Shown: one piece after another, positions 24,771 to 32,798 of the stretch
Layout: each line of letters begins with the position of its first letter
How positions within the stretch are numbered: the stretch's first letter is position 1
Source: an uncultured Bacteroidota bacterium
GTDB taxonomy: Bacteria > Bacteroidota > Bacteroidia > Chitinophagales > Chitinophagaceae
NCBI GenBank assembly: GCA_903881585.1
Contig: CAIRTW010000034.1
Location: 1-58,943, forward strand
DNA: 58,943 bases
Direction: 5' to 3'
Position numbers and translations under genes: made by a program
The notes under the pieces: model-generated
What the model saw: the letters and a program-made list of their open reading frames with translations, nothing else
Database searches by the model: none
Told to the model about the DNA's origin: nothing

Positions 24771-25460
24771 ATGAAAAAAGCCCTGTTTATAACCCTGTTA
24801 TGCTGCTGCTGCATTAAAGGTTTTTCTGACTCTTATTATTTCGCCTGGGATGGTATCGGCCTCTCTACAAAGTATAACTACAATGCGGGGCAGAGCTGGG
24901 GCACCTACCAGTATAAAGGAATTGCCAATGGCCTTGGTACCGGTTTTATGGAGATCAACCAGCAATTCAATCTGAACTATGTAAACAACGGCACTACCAG
25001 CCCCTTCGGAAGCAACATAAGATACAATGCCAATTATTATTTTCTTGCGCCAATGGTTGTGTTCCAGCTAAACAAATCGGGCTCGCTACAGTGTTATGTG
25101 GACGGCGGCGCCGGCTACAGCCAGAGCGGCACTGCTACGCTCAACAAATGGCAACACGTTTCCTGGTCACAAGGCGGCGTATATGACAGCTCCATAGATG
25201 AAACGACGAACATCAGCACATTCGCATTCCGGGCAGGTTTCGGCTTTACCCAGTTTTATGCTTTAGGCGGCAACTTTCATTTATTCCTCAACGAAGATTT
25301 CGGATTCCTGCTATCCCCACTGATGCAAACCGATTATAATACCCAGACTTTAAGCGGCACCCAGCAATTCTTCCAGCCTAGTTATTTTTCGCTGCGCATC
25401 GGCATTGCATTTATCACACACTCAAAGGACGCCGAATCGCCTTACCGGATATATCTTTAA
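24771..25460 (+). CDS. Secreted, probable outer-membrane protein of unknown function
   Basis: A 229-residue protein with a signal peptide (MKKALFITLLCCCCIKGFS) followed by aromatic, Asn-rich amphipathic strands (YYFAWDGIGLSTKYNYNAGQ, IRYNANYYFLAPMVVFQLNK, FYALGGNFHLFLNEDFGFLL) and a final strand YFSLRIGIAFITHS. This strand pattern suggests a small outer-membrane barrel. No domain is recognised. It lies 177 bases after the Nramp gene and a further 119 from NmrA, with no shared transcript evident. Confidence 0.7.
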   Translation: MKKALFITLLCCCCIKGFSDSYYFAWDGIGLSTKYNYNAGQSWGTYQYKGIANGLGTGFMEINQQFNLNYVNNGTTSPFGSNIRYNANYYFLAPMVVFQLNKSGSLQCYVDGGAGYSQSGTATLNKWQHVSWSQGGVYDSSIDETTNISTFAFRAGFGFTQFYALGGNFHLFLNEDFGFLLSPLMQTDYNTQTLSGTQQFFQPSYFSLRIGIAFITHSKDAESPYRIYL

Positions 25461-25579
25461 GGGTCTTCCGTTGCCGGTCATCTGTCTCAAAACAGTGGAT
25501 TTGGCTACAACAATAGTATATCAGGTTATCTCTGCTCTTTTATTGTGCAGGATCTTTGTGCTAATAAAAAACAGCAAAA

Positions 25580-26482
25580 ATGAAGATCACAATAACCGGC
25601 TCATTAGGGCACATCAGCAAGCCATTAGCACAGGAGTTAATAAAGAAAGGCCGTACGGTCACTGTTATCAGCAGCAAGCCGGAAAGACAAAAAGATATTG
25701 AAGCCATGGGCGCAATAGCGGCTATAGGCACTATGGAAGACGCTGATTTCCTTGCAGCGGCTTTTAAAGATGCAGACATAGTTTATGTTATGGAAACGAT
25801 GGGCGCACATAGCTTCATGGACAAAAACCTGGACCTTATGGCTGCCATCAGCCAGATCGGGCAAAATTACAAACAAGCCATTGAGCAGTCTGGTGTAAAG
25901 CAGGTGGTGCATCTCAGCAGCATTGGCGCCCATACTAATATAGGCAACGGTATTCTTGCTTTTCATTACAATGTAGAAAACATTTTGAAACAGCTGCCAA
26001 GCGATGTTTCCATTAAATTTATGCGGCCTGTTGGGTTTTACTACAATATGTTTGCGTTTATACCAACTATAAAAACACAGGGCGCCATCGTTGCCAATTA
26101 CGGCGGTGACAGCAAAGAACCCTGGGTATCGCATCTCGACATAGCAGCCGTGATAGCCGAAGAAATGGAAAAACCTTTTGCCGGCAGAGAGATCCGCTAC
26201 ATAGCAAGCGATGAAGTTTCACCAAATGAAGTGGCCGCTATTTTAGGAGCAGCTATCGGCAAACCTGATCTGAAATGGATCGCCATACCCGATGAACAAA
26301 TGATGCAGGGAATGATGGCCGCAGGCATGAACCCCGCAATAGCTAAAGGCCTTGTTGAAATGAACGCAAGCAGGCGCGGCGATGTATTGTATGAAGATTA
26401 TAACCACAACAGGCCAATACTGAGTAAAATTAAACTGAAAGAATTTGCAAAAGAATTTGCCGCAGTTTATAACAAACAATAA
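25580..26482 (+). CDS. NmrA-family NAD(P)-binding protein
   Basis: A 300-residue atypical short-chain dehydrogenase/reductase of the NmrA/TMR type. The N-terminal Rossmann loop KITITGSLGHISKPLAQELIKKG carries G-x-x-G-x-x-x-x-x-L; VISSKPERQKDIEAMGA gives the dinucleotide-ribose strand. The region GVKQVVHLSSIGAHTNIGNG follows, then SIKFMRPVGFYYNMF. The Tyr-x-x-x-Lys catalytic pair of classical SDRs is not evident, so it may sense NAD(P) or act on quinone-like substrates. It is 12 bases before the AraC gene, so it is likely cotranscribed with its regulator. Confidence 0.85.
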   Translation: MKITITGSLGHISKPLAQELIKKGRTVTVISSKPERQKDIEAMGAIAAIGTMEDADFLAAAFKDADIVYVMETMGAHSFMDKNLDLMAAISQIGQNYKQAIEQSGVKQVVHLSSIGAHTNIGNGILAFHYNVENILKQLPSDVSIKFMRPVGFYYNMFAFIPTIKTQGAIVANYGGDSKEPWVSHLDIAAVIAEEMEKPFAGREIRYIASDEVSPNEVAAILGAAIGKPDLKWIAIPDEQMMQGMMAAGMNPAIAKGLVEMNASRRGDVLYEDYNHNRPILSKIKLKEFAKEFAAVYNKQ

Positions 26483-26494
26483 CTACATTGCTAT

Positions 26495-27415
26495 ATGGCA
26501 AACAGTCAACCACTCAGGATAAAAACGATAAGCCAATACCACGAGGTTATGGGACTTCCTAAGCCGGAGCATCCTCTTGTGAGCGTGGTAAATATGGAAA
26601 GTATTGAGCGATCGCCTGTCTCGGCCTCGATAAGCCTGGTATTCGACTTCTATTCCGTCTCTCTTAAAAGAAATTTCAATGCCAAAATAAAATACGGCCA
26701 GGAGGAATATGACTTTGACGAGGGTGTTATGTTTTTTATTGCTCCTGGCCAGGTTTTTGGGATCGAAGCAAGGAAAGGAGAAACGGTAAAACGGTCGGGG
26801 TGGATGCTGCTTATCCATCCCGACTTTTTATGGCATACGCCATTGGCCAAAACAATAAAGCAATACGAATATTTTGATTACTCAGTGCATGAAGCCCTGT
26901 TCCTGTCCGAAAAAGAAGAAACAACCATCATCGGCATTATGCACAACATTCAGCAGGAATACCATTCAAGTATTGATAAATATAGCCAGAATGTTATCAT
27001 TGCCCATCTTGAACTGCTGCTCACGTATGCTGAGCGGTTTTATCAGCGCCAATTCATAACCCGCAAGATCACCAATCATAAAATACTCGACCGGATGGAA
27101 AACATCCTTTCGGAATATTTCGCGGGCGATATGCTCTTGAAAAAAGGCCTGCCCACCGTCCAGTCTATAGCCTCGGAGCTCAATGTATCACCGAATTACC
27201 TCAGCAGCCTGCTTAAAGCATGGACCGGCCAAAGCACCCAGCAGCACCTGCACAACAAGCTGATTGAAAAAGCAAAAGAAAGGCTATCCACCACCGAATT
27301 GTCTGTTAGTGAGATCGCTTACGAATTAGGGTTTGAGCATCCACAATCGTTCAGTAAGCTGTTCAAGACCAAAACCAAGCTTTCACCACTGGAATTCAGG
27401 CATTCGTTCAATTGA
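26495..27415 (+). CDS. AraC-family transcriptional regulator
   Basis: A 306-residue regulator. The N-terminal ~170 residues are a cupin-like sensing domain (DFYSVSLKRNFNAKIKYGQEEYDFDEGVMFFIAPGQVFG). The C-terminal ~110 residues are two helix-turn-helix subdomains: VQSIASELNVSPNYLSSLLKAW and then LSVSEIAYELGFEHPQSFSKLFKTKTKLSPLEFRHSF, the classical AraC signature. Immediately downstream of NmrA, it probably controls that oxidoreductase in response to a small molecule; the ligand is unknown. Confidence 0.92.
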   Translation: MANSQPLRIKTISQYHEVMGLPKPEHPLVSVVNMESIERSPVSASISLVFDFYSVSLKRNFNAKIKYGQEEYDFDEGVMFFIAPGQVFGIEARKGETVKRSGWMLLIHPDFLWHTPLAKTIKQYEYFDYSVHEALFLSEKEETTIIGIMHNIQQEYHSSIDKYSQNVIIAHLELLLTYAERFYQRQFITRKITNHKILDRMENILSEYFAGDMLLKKGLPTVQSIASELNVSPNYLSSLLKAWTGQSTQQHLHNKLIEKAKERLSTTELSVSEIAYELGFEHPQSFSKLFKTKTKLSPLEFRHSFN

Positions 27416-27457
27416 GTCTGCGGTTACCATCATCGTTCTGGCCTCAGTTGTTCAGCT

Positions 27458-28084
27458 TTAAAAATGCCACTCCTGCTGCCACCTCATGAGCAGGTAGTCC
27501 TCTAGCCGCGGTATTTGATTTCCCGGATTTTGAATATTGTATGCCTCGTGCTGATAAGCGGCATCCCCTGATGGCGTGATCAGCTTCCGCTGCCGGATAG
27601 TATTGTGGTTGCAGTAGTGGGCAACCGGGTTCCAGAGGTGCCTCCAGAAAGCCTCTGTTACACTCCTCGTCAAATAGACATTCTTAATTGAGGGATGACG
27701 GTGAAGCAGCTGTACTATATTGACATACGTAAAGTCCTCGAAGTTATGAATGATGGCATTGTCGGAAAAGCCACCCAGCATCTTCTGGTGCTCGGGATTA
27801 TCGGGGTCGGCATCATCTATTGAACTGAAAATATCGGTAATGGCTATTTGCTTATCATGGCAGAACTGTTTCCACTCTGCCGGGCTTGCGCCGATAAGTG
27901 ACTCTCCTCCATACAGCCGGGGCAAAATATCCCAGAAGCAACTGCTGGCGGTGCGACCGTAAAACCATTCAGCGCTATTGCTCAACGGCCACTCCGGATT
28001 GAACGTCCCAACGATCAGTGTAAGGGGCTCAAAATCGAGCTTACCGAGATCAAGGTCATTTCTAAATTTGTGATTACAGGCCAT
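27458..28084 (-). CDS. Uracil-DNA-glycosylase-fold protein of unknown specificity
   Basis: I take the Met at 28084 (MACNHKFRNDLDLGKLDFEPL), giving 208 residues; the ORF track extends to 28189 with a Cys-rich stretch that looks like leader. The first part resembles the uracil-DNA-glycosylase-like superfamily: LTLIVGTFNPEWPLSNSAEWFYGRTASSCFWDILPRLYG parallels the motif G-x-x-P-G-x-N-Q-G-x-x-F-W of that fold, and a later block HPSIKNVYLTRSVTEAFWRHLW with LITPSG may be the second motif. A base-excision role is possible but the diagnostic catalytic residues are not clear. Transcribed alone. Confidence 0.6.
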   Translation of the reverse strand: MACNHKFRNDLDLGKLDFEPLTLIVGTFNPEWPLSNSAEWFYGRTASSCFWDILPRLYGGESLIGASPAEWKQFCHDKQIAITDIFSSIDDADPDNPEHQKMLGGFSDNAIIHNFEDFTYVNIVQLLHRHPSIKNVYLTRSVTEAFWRHLWNPVAHYCNHNTIRQRKLITPSGDAAYQHEAYNIQNPGNQIPRLEDYLLMRWQQEWHF

Positions 28085-28310
28085 TGGACAACAATCTTTT
28101 TTGCAGCACCAAATATAGATGCATTGCACAAAAAAGCTGCTGTAACTTTCGCTGCGCGGTATATCTGCGCCCCTGGCTGAAATAATCAAACCAACGGTAA
28201 TGGAGCATTAACCGATCTGTGGCCTGTATCTGCAGGTTAAATATTATGTTAGTAGCTAATAGCGGATCAGCAAAACATATTATGTATATTTACGAAAACA
28301 ATTTAAAGCC

Positions 28311-29366
28311 ATGCGCTCATCAATTAGGTTTACACTGCTGTTACTATTCGGCATGGCTTTGTGCGCTACAGGTCATGCGCAAACTGCAAACATCGCCTAT
28401 GAATTTACCCCCGGCGACAAAGTGATCTTCGAAGATGATTTCAGCAAAGACAGTGTTGGGGCTTTTCCTTCAAAATGGCACATCTCTTCGTGTAATGAAT
28501 ATTATGCTCACGACACTTCAAACAGGCATTTATGGCGAGTGGAAAAAGATACTGACGACCATACGCTCCTGGTCATGACCAACGGCAGTTATTTAGACCC
28601 TGATATTGAACCCAGGTTCTACCTGCACGATAGCTTTGCCGTTGAGTTTGATTTCCGGTTCAATTCAGCAAACGGGGGTGCCGAACTTGTCTTTTACCCT
28701 TATGAGAACCCCAATCCATGCTTTAAAGAGCGTATCCAGATATGGTCTTCAGGGCAGCTGCGCAGGGACGTCAGTTCAGGAAGCCACTTCGAAAAAGCCT
28801 TAGGCAAATACCCCGTTCCGTTCATAAAAAACACCTGGCACCATTTTGCACTCGCTTATAAAAACAAGGCTGCTGATTTTTATATCGATGAATCCCTTGT
28901 TGCATCGCTGCCCGATTGCGGTTTTTCACCCTATGGCATTTCCATCGGCAGTCACAACCCCGTATCCTATAAACACTTCAGGATGACAACAGGTAAAAAC
29001 AGCTATGACTTTACTAAGATACTGGCAGGCAGCACACTCGTCACTCACGCTATCAACTTTGATGTGAATAAATCGGTTATCAATGCAGAGGGTTTGGCGT
29101 TCATCGCGCAACTAGGGCAATTTTTGAGGTCAAACCCATTTCTGAAATTAGAGATAGATGGCCATACAGACAGTGATGGTGATGCCGATGCAAATATGAA
29201 ATTATCCCAGGAACGCGCTGATGCTGTAAAAAAACAATTGGAGTCCGTAGGCATAGACGGCAGCAGGCTTATTCCGGTAGGCTATGGCTTCACCAAGCCC
29301 AAAGTACCTAACGCCACACCTGAAGGCAAAGCTGAAAACCGCCGGGTGGAATTTGTGAAGCAATAA
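28311..29366 (+). CDS. OmpA-family protein with LamG-like N-terminal domain
   Basis: A 351-residue exported protein. After the signal peptide (LLLLFGMALCATGHAQ) comes a concanavalin-like beta-sandwich (about 35-215; FEDDFSKDSVGAFPSKWHIS, FYLHDSFAVEFDFRFNS, TWHHFALAYKNKAADFYIDE). It ends with the OmpA peptidoglycan-binding domain: INFDVNKSVINAEGLAFIA, LEIDGHTDSDGDADANMKLSQERADAVKKQL and AENRRVEFVKQ, with the Asp and Arg that contact diaminopimelate. The ligand-binding role is a family inference; it would tie the outer membrane to peptidoglycan. Confidence 0.88.
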   Translation: MRSSIRFTLLLLFGMALCATGHAQTANIAYEFTPGDKVIFEDDFSKDSVGAFPSKWHISSCNEYYAHDTSNRHLWRVEKDTDDHTLLVMTNGSYLDPDIEPRFYLHDSFAVEFDFRFNSANGGAELVFYPYENPNPCFKERIQIWSSGQLRRDVSSGSHFEKALGKYPVPFIKNTWHHFALAYKNKAADFYIDESLVASLPDCGFSPYGISIGSHNPVSYKHFRMTTGKNSYDFTKILAGSTLVTHAINFDVNKSVINAEGLAFIAQLGQFLRSNPFLKLEIDGHTDSDGDADANMKLSQERADAVKKQLESVGIDGSRLIPVGYGFTKPKVPNATPEGKAENRRVEFVKQ

Positions 29367-29406
29367 TACAACCCGAACAATAAGTTCCTCCAAATACAAA
29401 ATTGTA

Positions 29407-29414
29407 TATTTTTG
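29407..29414 (+). promoter_or_regulatory. Possible -7 element for the cyclase
   Basis: TATTTTTG fits TAnnTTTG and ends five bases before the ATG at 29420. No clear -33 TTG at the right distance. If real the transcript would be nearly leaderless. Confidence 0.35.
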
Positions 29415-29419
29415 TTGAG

Positions 29420-31213
29420 ATGCGCCAGCTAACCCTCACCATTTTTCTTTTAGTGGCCTGTTACCTTTCTGCCCGTGGAGCAGCAGAAGACACCGTGCTT
29501 GCACGACTGATGCGCATCAGCAACGACAGCCTGCGGATGGAATCGTTTCGTGATTATGCAGATAAAGAATTGGTCAACCATCCGAGGGAAATAATAAGTA
29601 TCGGTAAAAACCTGCAACAGCACGCTGAAACCGCAGGAAAACCACTGCAAGCAGCAATAGCGGATAAGCTGATAGCCGATGGTTATCAACAAATAACAGA
29701 TTACCCAAAAAGTTTGCAGTACCGGCTGGAAGCGCTCCGCATTCATAAAGACCTGAAGGACTACAGGCAGCAAATAAACGACCTGATCAACATATCGTAT
29801 TTGTATGAACTTACCGAAGACTTACCAGCCAAGAAAAAATGCGTGGAAGAGGCCATGGCCATTACCAATCAGCACCTGGATAATGAAAAGATACGAAAGA
29901 AGCGCCCGATGGTAATGGGTTTCCTTGCCACTGTTTATAAACAACAGGGGCTTTCTGATACCGCCATCAAGCTATATAACGCAGCTATAAACCTGGCACG
30001 TAAGGAACACGATAAAGGGGCCGAAATGGCGTCTTTGTGCAATCTCGCGATCGTGCTGAAAAGCACCGGAAAGTATGAAGCCTCGCTTACCAACTATAAA
30101 CAGGCGCTCACCCTCATAGACTCTACGGATGACGGCTATGCTGAGGGTATTATCACAGACAATATGGCCATACTGTTTTATGAAATGGGCGACATGGCCC
30201 GCAGCGAACAGGCCGCATTAAAAGCAATGACCCTGCTGAACAAATTGCACCTCGTGGACGGAATGAAAGACGCTTACGAGACCCTTCTGAAGGTCTACAC
30301 AAAACAGAAAAAATACCCCGAAGCTCTTGATTACAGCCAGAAGTTAAGCGCCCTGAAAGATTCTATCCTTAACAAAGAGAAATCACAGCAATTGAAACTG
30401 CTGCAAGTCAAGTTTGACTCTGACGACAAAGACAAACAGATAGCCGGACAGGAGAAAGCGCTGAAATACAACCGCAAGCTGAATATACCGCTGGTGCTTA
30501 GCTCCACGCTGTTTCTTATGCTTGGCATTTTTGTATACCGCAACCTGGCAACGCAGAGAAAATATAATAAGGCCCTTGCGATCGAGAAAAAAAGATCTGA
30601 GGACCTGCTGCTAAACATTCTGCCGGCAGAGGTTGCTGAAGAACTTAAAGAGAATGGCATGTCCGCAGCTCGCCATTTCGATAATGTTACCGTGCTGTTC
30701 ACAGATTTTGTCAACTTCACAAATGCAAGTGAGCGCATGACGCCCCAGCAACTTATAGACGAGCTGCACTTCTGCTTCAAAGCTTTTGATGACATTATCG
30801 GCAGACACAATATTGAAAAAATAAAAACCATCGGCGATTCCTATCTTGCCGTATCTGGCCTGCCCGCCGCCAGTGCTGATCATGCCGAAAACATTATAAC
30901 CGCAGCGCTTGAAATAAATGCGTTCATCAACCAGCGCAGGAAGCAACTGGGCAATGCCGCGTTCGAAATGCGCACCGGTGTGCATAGCGGCAGCGTAGTA
31001 GCGGGCATAGTGGGCGTAAAAAAATTCTCTTACGACATATGGGGTGATACGGTAAATACCGCAGCCCGCATGGAGCAGACAAGTGAAGCCGGGAAAATAA
31101 ATATCTCTCAGACTACATACGACCTGGTAAAAGGTAAATTTAAATGCATTTACCGCGGCGAGGTGGAAGCCAAGAACAAGGGCCTCCTGAAAATGTATTT
31201 CGTGGAGCAATGA
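29420..31213 (+). CDS. TPR-containing class III adenylate/guanylate cyclase
   Basis: I use the Met at 29420 (MRQLTLTIFLLVACYLS), giving 597 residues. Signal peptide, then about six TPR helices in the periplasm (residues about 60-350, e.g. GFLATVYKQQGLSDTAIKLYNAAINLA). A single membrane helix LVLSSTLFLMLGIFVYR follows, then the cytoplasmic cyclase domain. FTDFVNF and KTIGDSYL supply both metal-binding Asp residues; the Lys before TIGD and the Asp in YDIWGDTVNTAARM are the adenine-selecting pair, so cAMP is the likely product. Convergent and back-to-back with UbiA. A Crp/Fnr gene exists at 4982 but no link is shown. Confidence 0.9.
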   Translation: MRQLTLTIFLLVACYLSARGAAEDTVLARLMRISNDSLRMESFRDYADKELVNHPREIISIGKNLQQHAETAGKPLQAAIADKLIADGYQQITDYPKSLQYRLEALRIHKDLKDYRQQINDLINISYLYELTEDLPAKKKCVEEAMAITNQHLDNEKIRKKRPMVMGFLATVYKQQGLSDTAIKLYNAAINLARKEHDKGAEMASLCNLAIVLKSTGKYEASLTNYKQALTLIDSTDDGYAEGIITDNMAILFYEMGDMARSEQAALKAMTLLNKLHLVDGMKDAYETLLKVYTKQKKYPEALDYSQKLSALKDSILNKEKSQQLKLLQVKFDSDDKDKQIAGQEKALKYNRKLNIPLVLSSTLFLMLGIFVYRNLATQRKYNKALAIEKKRSEDLLLNILPAEVAEELKENGMSAARHFDNVTVLFTDFVNFTNASERMTPQQLIDELHFCFKAFDDIIGRHNIEKIKTIGDSYLAVSGLPAASADHAENIITAALEINAFINQRRKQLGNAAFEMRTGVHSGSVVAGIVGVKKFSYDIWGDTVNTAARMEQTSEAGKINISQTTYDLVKGKFKCIYRGEVEAKNKGLLKMYFVEQ

Positions 31214-32128
31214 TCACCACGCCGTTACGTGATCAACTACAAATATTATCGTAAAACACACCACCATACACACTGCCGATATTTTGTTCATCCGCATCAT
31301 ATGCGCATAGTCGGCATTTTGTCTGTCCTTAATTGTTACTGAAAACCAGTAGAGAAAATACACCATTACAGGAGTGAGGCATGCCGAGAAAATGAAAAAA
31401 TCGGCAATCCTGCCAGACGTGGTGAAATAATAAAACAGCATACCCGCAGCAGTAAGAAACATCACAAGTGTAAAAATAAATGTCCCTTTAATACCCATTC
31501 TGTAACTGATAGTATGATCCCCCCTGCTGCTGTCCTCCTTATGCTGGTATATTTGTGTAAGTGGATAAGATCCTCCTATCAGCAACGAGGCTATCGCCAT
31601 CCCCAATACATTCTGCGCATTAAACCAGCTTGCATGAACATTGTTTTCCGCCACCATTTTAGCCAGCATAAAGGTGTAACCACCCTGGAAGAAAGCGATC
31701 ACCAGCCAACTGGCAAACGGGTATTTTTTCAGTCGTATCCCGTGCCAGCTATATGCTTTTGAGAAGGCCACATATAGCGCCATGAGGAGCATATTTTGCA
31801 ACCCTGTGCAGGCGCAGAGAAATAAGCCAGTCACATCGCACACGATACTCGCATAATACAATTTCCGTGTTACCGGCGGCGGATTTTTCAGCCCCCCAAT
31901 ACTGCCTGTGTCCTTGTCCATATAACTGTTGTATATGTTGCTGCCAGGGTATATGAAAAAGTGCATGGCAACAAAAACAATAAGTGTATGGGCAATATGG
32001 ACAGAAGAAGCCTGGCTGATCCCAAAGCAAAATACAGGCAGCAGGAAAAAAGAGAACGGGATGCGCAGATGCAATATTGTATCCCTATCAAAAATAAACC
32101 GGGAATTATGAGACCAGTTGCCGTTCAA
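31214..32128 (-). CDS. UbiA-family prenyltransferase
   Basis: A 304-residue membrane protein with about eight hydrophobic segments, whose first cytoplasmic loop carries the Asp-rich motif NIYNSYMDKDTGSIGG (N-x-x-x-D-x-x-x-D-like), with a second motif QIYQHKEDSSRGDHTISYRMG. UbiA enzymes attach polyprenyl chains to aromatic rings in quinone, heme, lipid or pigment synthesis. Substrate is not deducible. Its stop codon directly abuts the cyclase stop (TGATCA). Confidence 0.8.
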   Translation of the reverse strand: MNGNWSHNSRFIFDRDTILHLRIPFSFFLLPVFCFGISQASSVHIAHTLIVFVAMHFFIYPGSNIYNSYMDKDTGSIGGLKNPPPVTRKLYYASIVCDVTGLFLCACTGLQNMLLMALYVAFSKAYSWHGIRLKKYPFASWLVIAFFQGGYTFMLAKMVAENNVHASWFNAQNVLGMAIASLLIGGSYPLTQIYQHKEDSSRGDHTISYRMGIKGTFIFTLVMFLTAAGMLFYYFTTSGRIADFFIFSACLTPVMVYFLYWFSVTIKDRQNADYAHMMRMNKISAVCMVVCFTIIFVVDHVTAW

Positions 32129-32308
32129 AATCAGGAATGATTTATGTTATCGGGAATATAAAGATCAGATTTGATTTCCACCCCATGTCCATAAAACATT
32201 TCACTCACGCTTGGCGGGCTTAAAAACAAAATAAGTGAATTGCGAGCTTTGCGGCTTTGCGCGAAACCTTTTTTCACCGTTGCGAGAGACTTTTTAGCCA
32301 TACCTATG

Positions 32309-32746
32309 CTACAACCACAGCTTCGCTATCGCATCAGTCAATGCCACAAGCGCCTGGTAAGAATCGGGCTTGGTAACAAAACAATTAGCCCCAAGTTTGT
32401 AAGATGCCTCCCGGTCCCTGGAAGACGATGATGTCGTAACCACGATCACAGGTATTGGCTTCAGGTCATCATTCTTTTTGATCTCTTTCAGCACTTCCCT
32501 GCCATCCATTCCCGGCATATTAAGATCAAGGAGAATAAGCGATGGATGTTTCTTAATACTATCATCCGAAAAATGCCCGATCAGCTGGTTCCCATTTTGC
32601 ATGAATACATAATTATGGCTATGCTTATTTTCCATAAACGCGTCGCGAATAGACATACGGTCGTCCTCATCATCATCTACAATAAAAACGGAGTGTTTCG
32701 GCGATTGGATCATCATGGCGTTCTTTTCAACTGAAAAATAAGACAT
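32309..32746 (-). CDS. Stand-alone response-regulator receiver
   Basis: A 145-residue receiver domain without output domain. HSVFIVDDDEDD supplies the acidic pocket, LILLDLNMPGMDG the phospho-acceptor Asp, IPVIVVTTSSSSRD the conserved Thr and GANCFVTKPDSYQ the Lys. The shorter start at the second or third Met (MIQSPKHS) is plausible. It lies 52 bases downstream of a PAS histidine kinase on the same strand, which is the natural phosphodonor, so it probably acts as a phosphorelay shuttle or binds another protein. Confidence 0.9.
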   Translation of the reverse strand: MSYFSVEKNAMMIQSPKHSVFIVDDDEDDRMSIRDAFMENKHSHNYVFMQNGNQLIGHFSDDSIKKHPSLILLDLNMPGMDGREVLKEIKKNDDLKPIPVIVVTTSSSSRDREASYKLGANCFVTKPDSYQALVALTDAIAKLWL

Positions 32747-32798
32747 TTATCACAGATTTCACGAACTATTCTCATTTCACCCTGATAACAGACCCCAT

